The position numbers and the translations under genes are program-made. A stretch of DNA of 64,000 bases from Epiperipatus broadwayi (Eukaryota > Onychophora > Udeonychophora > Euonychophora > Peripatidae), in contig JAQFVV010012531.1 in NCBI GenBank assembly GCA_028023455.1, positions 744,001 to 808,000 of the forward strand. Reading direction: 5' to 3'. The notes below the pieces were generated by a model that did not search any database, was not told the origin of the DNA, and worked only from the letters and a program-made list of their open reading frames with translations. Positions 27,001-39,000 of this stretch are shown in pieces. The number at the start of each line of letters is the position of its first letter. The stretch's first letter is position 1.

Positions 27001-30000
27001 GCAGGTCACCAAACTGTGTGAGGAGTTTCAATTATGAAATTAGAATAAATAATTATGCTTAAGAGAATGACAATATCCAAATACTCCTAATGATCAGATT
27101 ATAGTATACTGTTATCTGGATGTTTTGCCTTTGATAGAAGATTTAACCTATATAAACATATAACATTTTTTATATTCTTCTGCATTTGTAATATAAATAG
27201 TAATAATATTTAAACACTGTTACACCCTCAGTACAATGTAATATTTTTATTAAATTTTTCAATATGGTTATCAGTCTTAACTCTTCAACAATCTTCTTCA
27301 GAGCTTGTTTAATTATTTTTAAATTGATCTAATAAAAGCTTATTGAAAATTGTTAGCAGAATAGAAAATTCAATAAAGATATTGCAATGTGTTGAGTCGA
27401 TAAGGAAGAGCTTAAATATTACTCTTCATAAGAATATAGATAACATTTTCCATTCCAATAGCAAAAATAAAATATACATGGGTTTGAACTATATTCATTG
27501 TTTTAAACTACTTAATATATTTTAAGTAATATTTACTGAGGCTATAACCTTGACAATATGCGTATAACATGCGATAGTAGGGACCTCTACAGGTGTTTTA
27601 ACCACAAGCTTGCACTCTGGAAACACCTGTAGAGGTCCCTACTATCACATGCATATTGTCGAGGTTATAGCCTCAGTAAATATTATTTACTGTAATCAAT
27701 GTGCATTTAATAAATTTATAATTACAACTTTAAATTAATATATTTTAATAATTATTATTTGTAATTTAAAAACAGCAACAACAAAATAAACTGTTTCTTG
27801 TCTTAAATTTGATTAGTATATGTGTGTGTGTGTGTGGGGGGGCATTATTGGATCAGTATTTAAATTCCAGGAAGGAATTTAATTTTTTTATTTTCAATTT
27901 AAATTAATAATATATATGTGAGCAGGAAGGAAATTGTTCAATGGTAATTTCTCTTGTTATTTTTTTTTCTACTTAAATGAAAACAATTAGAAAAATTGTC
28001 TGAATTTTTTGTTATAATTAAAAAATAGCGAAATATTAATTGGATATTGTCTTGAATTGGGATAAACTGATACCTTTTTATTATCATTTCTAGTTATATA
28101 ATTTGAGGGAAAGGAGAATAATTTTAATATTATGAGAGCAAGTTAAATGGATATCTGCACAAACACGTTACTGTTAGATATTTTTCTATTAAAAAAAAAT
28201 AAATCCAAAAATTTATATTATCTATATGCATTTTTATATATAGTGTGACCCAAAAGCCTGAATTCATAGATCGTTTGTCTTATAATTTTTTAAGTTTTAT
28301 GTATTGAGGTGAGATATTATATTAAGACCACATTTTATGTAGTAAAAGAAAAATCTGAAAGATAGTGTATACACATCTACTATTAGCTTTGAATCCTTTC
28401 TGTAGCTGAAAAAGGAAAAAGAAAAGCTAATTTATATAGAAAAGAAGGGGGAAAGGCAGATAAACCCATGGATTCACATGTTTTCGATTACCCAGTGTAT
28501 GTTTTGTCCAAATACAGATTTAGCTGTCTAGGCATTTTCAAGAATCTACAATTTTATACAATTAGATATTGAGTTATCAAAGACCAGATATCATAAGCAA
28601 TCTTTCCTATTTCCTGTTTGAAATTTTTCTCATTCTCTCTTTAATTTTGTTTTTGTCTTTTAATTTACTGTTCTAAATTATTGTCAGTTTCTCATACTAT
28701 CAGTGACTTTTCAATAGTAACTGTGGCAATGGGATTTTGTGTTTGTCAACTGTATGTTCATTTTTTAATTACAATCATGAATATATGCTTCTGTAATAGT
28801 AGAGTCAATAAACTCACATCAAGCAAGCTGAAAAACGTACAAATTAGTCTTATGATTCTGCCATTGTAGTTTTAGAATTTCACAGTGTTTTTTAATGAAT
28901 TTTTTCCAATTCTTTTATGTTTCATTGATAAGTAATTCACGTTTCTCTTTCATAAAATAAATTGGCCAAAATAACAGTTCTATAGTTCTATATTCAAATA
29001 ATTTTGTTGTGGTAAGGTAAAGTATCCAATCTTTTAATTTAATAAATGTATTAACAGTACTTTAGAATTGGGTTTTATCTTAATATCTAAATCTGCCTTT
29101 TATCTATGACTACAAAAATATTTAAATTGATTGGCATTCTGAAGCTGATAACTTATCAAGCTAAAAATTTGTTAAAAATATTTCTTCTATCACTGGTCGA
29201 TAAAGGATGTGAATTTTTGAATATTAATTATTAAAGCAAAATCCTTAAGCTGAGGTAGCACATTTCATGGTTCCATATATTTTTAAAAAAATTTGAAATT
29301 AACCGATTACTATCATATTTTAAATTTCTTGAGGTATCTTTTTTTAGGATCTACCTCTTCTCTGTTTAAGAATAATAGTGAACTGTCATTACTTTATTAA
29401 ATTAGATATTTTTATCCTCTAAATAAATAGGTAGAATGGATATATAGTCAGACACACCATCTGAATTCTTGTTTCGTTATTCAAACATTGATCAAATCAT
29501 CAAATAAAAGAATGTCATCAATGGATATAATAGAATTATGATTTTTTTTTTTAAGTTTATATATATTTTTTCCAATGTCAGTCAAGTTGTCACAATAGGT
29601 ATCTTTTTTCTTTGCAGTTTTAATTCTCCAATCATCTTTAATCTTTCTTGATAATTGTTACATTATCATGTTTGCTTTTAATCAAGTTATTAACAATAGG
29701 ATCCTCATTAGAGAACTTTAATCTTAATTTTTTTTTTTTAAGTGAATTCGAAAATAGATTTACTCCTATTTGCTCAAAAGAATTTCATGCCTTTAGTAAC
29801 AAACTTGAAAATTTAAATTGACAGTTTTAGTGTTTAGTAGCTGTAGAAATTTATCTTCAGTAGAAGTTGCTTTTAGAGAAGGAACAATTCGATTTCCTAA
29901 TAAACTTTGGAGTATTTAAGTATTTAATCTCCAAAAATCTGCATTTATAAATGCTCATGTAATATTAACATCTTACATTCTGACTCCTAATCTCATTTAT

Positions 30001-33000
30001 AAAGTGCCTTATGTGGGTGTCAAAATTTCTTTGCAGTACTTTTTTCACCTTAAACAAACTGTTTATGATAGCCAATCTCTGTGCTGTGTAAAAATTCAAA
30101 ACAGCAGACCATGTGAATTCACAGAGCCAATATTATTGTGTTCAGTAATATTGGGTCATAGTTTTATCATTTTTATCAAAATGCACATTAAAGTCTATAA
30201 GAAGAAAACTGGTCTTCTTACTTGTTTTGTTGAACTTTTTAAAATGGTACAAGATACCACTGTACAAAACAATTATTAATTATTAAATTCCAAGAATAAA
30301 AGATATTATATTAGATTTCACAATTAATCCAACATCATTCTGTATCGTTTCACTCCATAATCTTCCCCTCCAAAAAAAATATATATTTTAGCCATTAAAC
30401 CTGTTCAATTAAACTTCCTTTATAACATGAGTTTTACTATAAACTTTGAATACCTGTCCTCCATTCAAGTCTAGAAAAATTTATATGAAGCAAAAGTTTT
30501 TGTTTTGTACTTCTGTTCCACACAAGAGCACTTTATTATGGGGAATGCCACGTTGTTGCAATAATTAATAAAATTTACATGTAAATGAAAATCTTTCAAT
30601 TTTTGAATCATTCCTTTGATAGAAATATATTCTGATTGTAAACATTTTTTATTTAAATATAAGAGGATTACTTTTTACTTAATCTTGTGACAGTTGCTTG
30701 AAATATACTACATATTATACACTATTATTGCAACTAAATCAAACAGTCCATATTAGTATTTTAGAATGAACCAATCAGAAAATAAGCTACTGCTATGACA
30801 ATTTTTGAAATAATCAATTCCTTTCAAAGAAATAACTTTTATTTAATTAAATATCCAAATTTATATAAAAAATGACACATTACTAGTAACAATTTATTTT
30901 AAAAATATTGTCTCATAATTATGTTTTATAAATATTATTATAAAGTGTTTGATATAGCATAGTGGTAAATTGCCATATGGGGATCCTGGACTCAATTCTC
31001 ATGCAGGCTCAAATATTTTTCCTTTTTTAGTACTGATAATATATATGTTTCAATACCATTATGATTTCTTTTATGTGTTTTATTTTTAAAATATGTTTAT
31101 TTTAATATCTAGTTTATACAATATTAAGTTATATGTCAGAAATTACATATCATTTAACATAATTCATCTCTGATTGTGTTTTTGTCACCAATCATGAAGC
31201 TTTATGTCAATATCTTAAACTTAAGGAGTTTTGGAGAGTATTAGATTTGATCTAATATTTCTGAAGACAGGACCATAATCTGCTTTTCCTTAGATTTGGA
31301 TTGCCATAGAGAAAAAAACATAATTTTTAAAAAATATTATGCAACAAATATTTAATAAATTTTATTATATTGGTATTATTATTTATTGCCACTGTGGAGA
31401 ATGTAACAATCGTATAATATTATTTCAAAATTCTTCTAAGCAGTTACATTCCTGGGATAAGTGCCTAAAACATTTATTTAGTGGAACAAAGTGTTTAATT
31501 TTTTATAGTGCACAACATGACCTAACATTAAATAAAATGAAGTGCAAATGCATCCTGATGGCTTCTAAAAATTTATTAAGTATATATTATATGTATGAAA
31601 ATTTTAAATGTCATACTGTTTAATATGTATATAATAAAGTATAGTATGTAAAATAGTGAAATAAGAAGCCATAAAAAAATTAAATAATAAAATAATGCCA
31701 ATATTTTATTGAACGAATATCAAAGAAGCTAACTTTGTTAATCAAAAACATAAATTATACCAGTAAACTAAAAGTAACTAATGGGTTTTGAAACAAGCAA
31801 GAACTCTTTTTAACAAACTAATTGAATGCTGGTTGAAAATGACCTTATTACTGCTAATGAAATCTATGAGTTATAGCAGTCTTGTTATAACTATTGTATT
31901 CCAGAAAAGATAATGGAGACAACTAAATATATAAGGACTAGAAAATAAAGAATCATGTTTTCTGTTTGTGATGGGAGATGAGACTTGCAAAATCATCTAG
32001 TCTTTGGAACCAAAGTAATGGAAAATGTCATGGATATCATATTTTAGAGAAATTGCAACTGGCTGTGGATAATGAACTGTATAGGATCTCTACAGGTCAT
32101 CCAGACTTTTATGTTTTTAGTAAGTTCATCAAAGCTGCGTAGATTGTATAAGTAGGTAAACTAGAAGTATATTTACTTACAAAGATTATATATATATAGT
32201 TTTGTGATAATTATATGTATATATACTGTAAGAGATGGCTTACAACTAGCTTATACAAACCTGTCCCAATGTCTTCTTCAATATCTGAATTCAAACCCTG
32301 TGGGGGAGGAAAAATAAATATCTTACATACTTGATTATATAAATGTAATATATACCTTCATAAACATACATATACACTGATATGTTTGAGAGATTAATGT
32401 TTTTTTTATCTATCGTGAGTAAGTAAATAAATCGTTTGTTTACAATGTGTGTATATATGTATGTAGATAAACATATGCATAGAAAATAATATGTTCGGTT
32501 ATTGGTAGAAATTAATTGTTTTCCTATTTCTTTATTCAATTAATTTTATTAATAAATAAAATACTAGTTGACTGATAAAACGGACATAATTAAAGATTAA
32601 AATTGATGTGAAGTTTAAAGTCTTGTTAGATGATCGAATTAGAATAATACAAATGAAATAAATATAATAACATTTTGTAAATTGATTTTTTTTGTATCAA
32701 GTTCATAGTAGGTTTTTAGCAATCACGTGATGAAAGAGCGGTTCTTTTTACAATTGAAAAGAAAAGCAGACGATGTTAGGAAGAAGAGACCGGGATTTTG
32801 AACAGATAGCAACGGAAAAAAAAAGTTAAGTTTTTATTTTCTTAAAAAAAAGGAAAAAAGCAAAGAACTTTTTGGCATTTTTAAAAGAAAAATGTTTATA
32901 ATGTCCAGGAGTTAAACTGTAATTCAAAATTAATAGTTTCTGAACTTGTAAATTAAGATCTTCTATAAATAAATTTCTTTATAATAATATAAATGAAAAG

Positions 33001-36000
33001 GAAATCTAAAACTACTAAGGATTAACTATTGTCTTTAAAATCATTTTTAGACATAATTAAGATAAATTATAAACTATGGTTGATAATATAAGAAACTTTA
33101 CAATGTGTTTGGAGTAGAAAACTAATGCTGTTGGGATTTTTCTAGCCAACCTCCAGGCCATTACTTGATTATGAAATCATAAAATCTGTCCTCAGAATGT
33201 CTATTTTGAAAAAGAAAATGCTGGTACACAAACATTTTTCCATGGATTTATATGATCAGGAATGCATAAATAAAAATAACAGCTGATAAACTGGAATGTT
33301 TAGCCATGGACATGGACATCTTCTTTGAATGAACGCTTGCTGTAATTTAGATAAACTATATATTGGATTCACGTGATGATTGATTATTATTTTTTTGGCT
33401 TTTGTAATTTTCTAATTGAAAGTATGTATTGTTTTTTTTTTATTTTTTATTGTGTGCTTAAAATTTTTTTTTTTTTTCTAATTCGATCAACTACAACTTA
33501 AAGTGAACAAATGGATGGAAAAATCTTTTGTTGATATAAACTCAAAAGGAAATTCTCTTTAATTAATATATATACACTTTTTTTTTTTAATAAAGTAAAT
33601 TTTTAGATTCCTCTAGCTCATCCAGGTGATCTCATCTCAAGTAAGACTTTTACATATATAATACTGAGAGTAAGACTTTGAAACAATATACTAATCAATG
33701 TTACTAATCTTTTCTTGTAGTTTTATTTATTCTGAATATACGATTAATCCTTCCGAATAAATAGTCTTTAGCTATCATTAATTTCTACCATAACCGTAAC
33801 TGACATATAGATAAATGGGAGTGGGCAGTTATAATGATAATATATTTAATTTAACGTATAAATACTGTAACAATTATTTTAATGGGTAGTTTTATAAGTA
33901 ATGAACTTTTATTATGATTTTCTCTATCTTGTGTTATGTATATATTTAATGAATCAGAGAATAATGTTGTATCTAATAGGAGTCGACTATTGCATTTTTA
34001 TTTCTTGTATGAAGTCACCAAGATGATAAAGAAACCATTAGTGTTTTTTTTATTTTTATTATAACTAAATATTAATTTATCTTATTATTTCTTGCTTGTA
34101 AATAGTTATATTTTTTATATATGTTGTTAATAAATTAGTTGTTTAAATCAATCTGATCTCTGTTTGGTCATCACCACCATCACTATGCATTTATACCAAC
34201 AGATGTTCATCATCATCATCACATTATCAATTTACACTATTATAGGTTTGATGATCATCATCATCACTAAATATTGCTTTAATAAATAATTGATCATCAT
34301 CAGTATTTACCTATAACTATGCTTATACATAAGTCTAATTAGTTTAAAATTGAGTAGGTCCATCCCTGAAGAGAGTTGATTGTAAGAACTCCCTGAGTTC
34401 AAATTCCGTGGTGTAATGGGAACTAAAAGGGAGATGTATGAACATGCACTGTTCTAGGCTACATTGAAACATTTTTAAGTAGATTATGGGATAGTATATT
34501 AATTCTTTAACCGCCTCTTATGCGGCATCTCGTCGACATCTGATGTCACTCTAATTCTGCTAGTTTTAATGGTAGAATATTCGTTTGACAGTTATTGATT
34601 AGGTTTTTAAAAGTTCTGTAAGATGGTGCCCTCTTCCGAATTATTTTACAAGTAAAAAATCAAAAAAACCGCATTTAAAACTAAACAAAGAAGAACCTTG
34701 TCAGTGATTGGCTGTCAGCCGGCTCTCAGCTGAAAAAGACATTCTGATTGGCTGGAAAGAACAAAGAAACTGCCTGATCAAAGAAAATAAAGAAAAACGC
34801 TGAGATTTTCATTTCGAATGTAATTTAAGTATTAAAAAAATATAAAATGAGAAATTAAAATAGTTTTTTAAAAAATATACTAAAAAAACAAAATTATTTT
34901 CGAAAAATATTGAAGATTTTAGTAAAAATATTTAAGATTTAGCAAAAAGAAATCTTTACTTTTCCAGAACATAAAATTGAAAAAAAGCGTTTGCGTCAGC
35001 ACTTTTTTGTTTAGACATTCGCTTTATATTTGCCGAAATTGAATATATTTTATAATAAATAAGTAGCAATTTATTTTTGAAAGAATTTTCGTTCTCTTTC
35101 ATAACCTGAAAAATTAGTAATATACTTTTTATAAACGTATCTGAGTTGAATTTAATATTATAGGCGAATATGTTTTAACAATAGGCTTTGTCTTCAGTTT
35201 GTGAGTTGGCCAATTAAAAGATTTGATTTTTATCTCATACAACCAATAATATAATTAGCGGTTAAAGGGTTAAAAGTACATGTGACTTGGAACTGGGCAT
35301 TTCATTGTGACATCTGTAGCATCCTATTTGAAGGCTCAGATCTGATAGTAGTGAGATGTGCTCCCTTTATTATCTGTCATTGCTCATTCTGAAACATCTG
35401 ACACACCCAAATGTGTTGTCGAATCATAAAATTATGATATGACTTGTTGTAGTAGGTTGACACATTTCATCCAAGTTATCCAATTACTTAGTCATATTTG
35501 TGTCATCATATGGTGTACATCGTGGTCCTGGTATATATGGAACCAGTAACTTTGGGGTGGCGGGTTCCATTATATCTGGCACACAATGTGTTAGGTATGA
35601 AGATGTTACAGTTGATAGAAATATCCAAGTGTATTTTCGGACTGGGACATCTGTGTATGGCCGTCCATTGTATCTGATGCAGCAACAGGGTATGGCAGGT
35701 AAGGTTAATAGTGTTGTCCCGTTATATCTAGTGCCCCACGTTGGGCGCCAGATATAACGGGACAACACTATTAACCTTACCTGCCATACCCTGTTGCTGC
35801 ATCAGATACAATGGACGGCCATACACAGATGTCCCAGTCCGAAAATACACTTGGATATTTCTATCAACTGTAACATCTTCATACCTAACACATTGTGTGC
35901 CAGATATAATGGAACCCACCACCCCAAAGTTACTGGTGCCATATATACCAGGACCACGATGTACACCATATGATGACACAAATATGACTAAGTAATTGGA

Positions 36001-39000
36001 TAACTTGGATGAAATGTGTCAACCTACTACAACAAGTCATATCATAATTTTATGATTCGACAACACATTTGGGTGTGTCAGATGTTTCAGAATGAGCAAT
36101 GACAGATAATAAAGGGAGCACATCTCACTACTATCAGATCTGAGCCTTCAAATAGGATGCTACAGATGTCACAATGAAATGCCCAGTTCCAAGTCACATG
36201 TACTTTTAATATACTATCCCATAATCTACTTTAAAATGTTTCAATGTAACCTAGAACAGTGCATGTTCATACATCTCCCTTTTAATTCCCATTACACCAT
36301 GGAATTCGAACTCAGGGAGTTCTTACAATCAACTCTCTTCAGGGATGGACCTACTCAATTTTAAACTAATTAGGCTTATGTATAAGCATAGTTATAGGAA
36401 AATACTGATGATGATCAATTATTTATTAAAGCAATATTTAGTGATGATGATGATCATCAAACCTATAATAGTGTAAATTGATAATGTGATGATGATCATC
36501 ACCAAACCTATAGTAATGTAAAAGCATCATGTGATGATGATGATGAACATCTGTTGGTATAAATGCATAGTGATGGTGGTGATGACCAAACAGAGATCAG
36601 ATTGATTTAAACAACTAATTTATTAACAACATATATAAAAAAATATAACTATTTACAAGCAAGAAATAATAAGATAGATTAATATTTAGTTATAATAAAA
36701 AAAACTAATGGTTTCTTTATCATCTTGGTGACTTCATACAAGAAATAAAAACGCAATAGTCGACTCCTATTAGATACAACATTATTCTCTGATTCATTAA
36801 ATATATACATAACACAAGATAGAGAAAATCATAATAAAAGTTCATTACTTATAAAACTACCCATTAAAATAATTGTTACAGTATTTATAGTTAAATTAAA
36901 TATATTATCATTATAACTGCCCACTCCCATTTATCTATATGTCGGTTACGGTTATGGTAGAAATTAATGATAGCTAAAGACCATTTATTCGGAAGGATTA
37001 ATCGTATATTCAGAATAAATAAAACTACAAGAAAAGATTAGTAACATTGATTAGTATATTGTCTCAAAGTCTTACTCTCAATATTATATATGTAAAAGTC
37101 TTACTTGAGATGAGATCACCTGGATGGGTTATTGTTGACTTCTAGAGGAATCTAAAAATTTACTTTATTAAAAAAAAAAGTGTATATATATCTATTAATT
37201 AAAGAGAATTTCCTTTTGAGTTTATATCAACAAAAGATTTTTCCATCCATTTGTTCACTTTAAGTTGTAGTTGATCGAATTTAAAAAAAAAAAAAACATT
37301 TTAAGCACACAATAAAAAATAAAAAAAAACAATACATACTTTCAATTAGAAAATTACAAAAGCCAAAAAAATAATAATCAATCATCACGTGAATCCAATA
37401 TATAGTTTATCTAAATTACAGCAAGCGTTCATTCAAAGAAGATGTCCATGTCCATGGCTAAACATTCCAGTTTATCAGCTCTGTTATTTTTATTTATGCA
37501 TTCCTGATCATATAAATCCATGGAAAAATGTTTGTGTACCAGCATTTTCTTTTTCAAAATAGACATTCTGAGGACAGATTTTATGATTTCATAATCAAGT
37601 AATGGCCTGGAGGTTGGCTAGAAAAATCCCAACAGCATTAGTTTTCTACTCCAAACACATTGTAAAGTTTCTTATATTATCAACCATAGTTTATAATTTA
37701 TCTTAATTAGGTCTAAAAATGATTTTAAAGACAATAGTTAATCCTTAGTAGTTTCGGATTTCCTTTTCATTTATATTATTATAAAGAAATTTACTTATAG
37801 AAGATCTTAATTTACAAGTTCAGAAACTATTAATTTTGAATTACAGTTTAACTCCTGGACATTATAAACATTTTTCTTTTAAAAATGCCAAAAAGTTCTT
37901 TGCTTTTTTTCTTTTTTTAAGAAAATAAAAACTTAACTTTTTTTTCCCGTTGCTATCTGTTCAAAATCCCGGTCTCTTCTTCCTAACATCGTCTGCTTTT
38001 CTTTTCAATTGTAAAAAGAACCGCTCTTTCATCACGTGATTGCTAAAAACCTACTATAAACTTGATACAAAAAAAATCAATTTACAAAATGTTATTATAT
38101 TTATTTCATTTGTATTATTCTAATTCGATCATCTAACAAGACTTTAAACTTCACATAAATTTTAATCTTTAATTATGTCCGTTTTATCAGTCAATTAGTA
38201 TTTTATTTATTAATAAAATTAAATGAATAAAAAAAAATAGAAAAACAATTAATTTCTACCAATAAACGAACACATTAGTTTGTATGCATATGTTTATCTA
38301 CACATATATATATGCACCATGTAAACAAACAATTTATTTGCTTACTCCCAATAGATAAAATTTAAAAAAATTAATATTTCAACACATTAGTCTATCTTAT
38401 ATGCTTACAAATGGATATATCACATTTGTATTTAAGTATGCAGGATATTTTACTTCGAACACATTGGTTTATCTGCATGTCCCTATGTAGATATACTACC
38501 TTTATATAAGGCAGCAGATAAGATCTTTAATTTTCTTGGTCTGAATTCAAATATTGAAGAAGACATTGGGTCAGGTGTGTAGACCAGTTGTAAGCAATCT
38601 CTTACAATATATTAATTCTGTTATATGAGAGGGGACTCAAAAATAACAAGAATTGTTTTTTGGTAAGTGTGCCTGTCGTACATGCTTCTGCCATTACATA
38701 TTTTTTGCAAGGACCTTTTTGCGTCAATTTGTCAAATTATGTTACCATATGAATTCAGCATCATGTAGCACATTTTTTGTAAAGTGCATTTTTCATATTT
38801 GGTGATTTTTTGTAATGGCAGAAAAGTTGGAATAATGTGAAATTCTGGTTTGTTTGTTTATGGGAAATGGCAGGGAAAACAGTTGTAATACTTGAAGCAG
38901 ATTACAAGAAAACTTCTGGAAAAAAACCCATGTTTACAAATATGTCTTAATGAAATTGTCAAAATTTTCATGTTACAAAAAGTGTGGCAAGTGAAGTCCC

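Larger units (their letters stand above)
32227..38606. repeat. 6.4-kb palindrome of two inverted LTR-like arms
   Basis: The left arm 32227-35739 and right arm 35740-38606 are inverted copies with an axis between 35739 and 35740 and essentially no spacer. Sampled stretches are near identical. The left arm is longer by the MITE at 34499-35273. The right arm is longer by small repeats at 38240-38480 and a 13-bp segment near 37120. Both outer ends are the same: TGTAAGAGATGGCTTACAAC on the left and, reversed, TGTAAGAGATTGCTTACAAC on the right. The centre is a tRNA-Lys primer binding site, so the arms are best read as LTRs of one retroelement joined tail to tail. No coding region exists in either arm. 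Flanks (ATATAC / ATATAT) nearly match, but in AT-rich DNA this is weak evidence for a target duplication. Confidence 0.88.

Noticed and set aside
34375-34440. Pol III B-box-like GAGTTCAAATTCC as an independent SINE
   Set aside because: It lies inside both palindrome arms and its GAACTCAGGGAG core recurs in the related LTR near 54390, so it is part of the LTR-like family and no A box or insertion boundaries are visible.
35484-35995. Four 83-94 codon frames on both strands that look like a duplicated protein family
   Set aside because: They are mirror images produced by the palindrome and lie in the LTR-like arm ends next to the primer binding site. There is no start context or homology to support translation.
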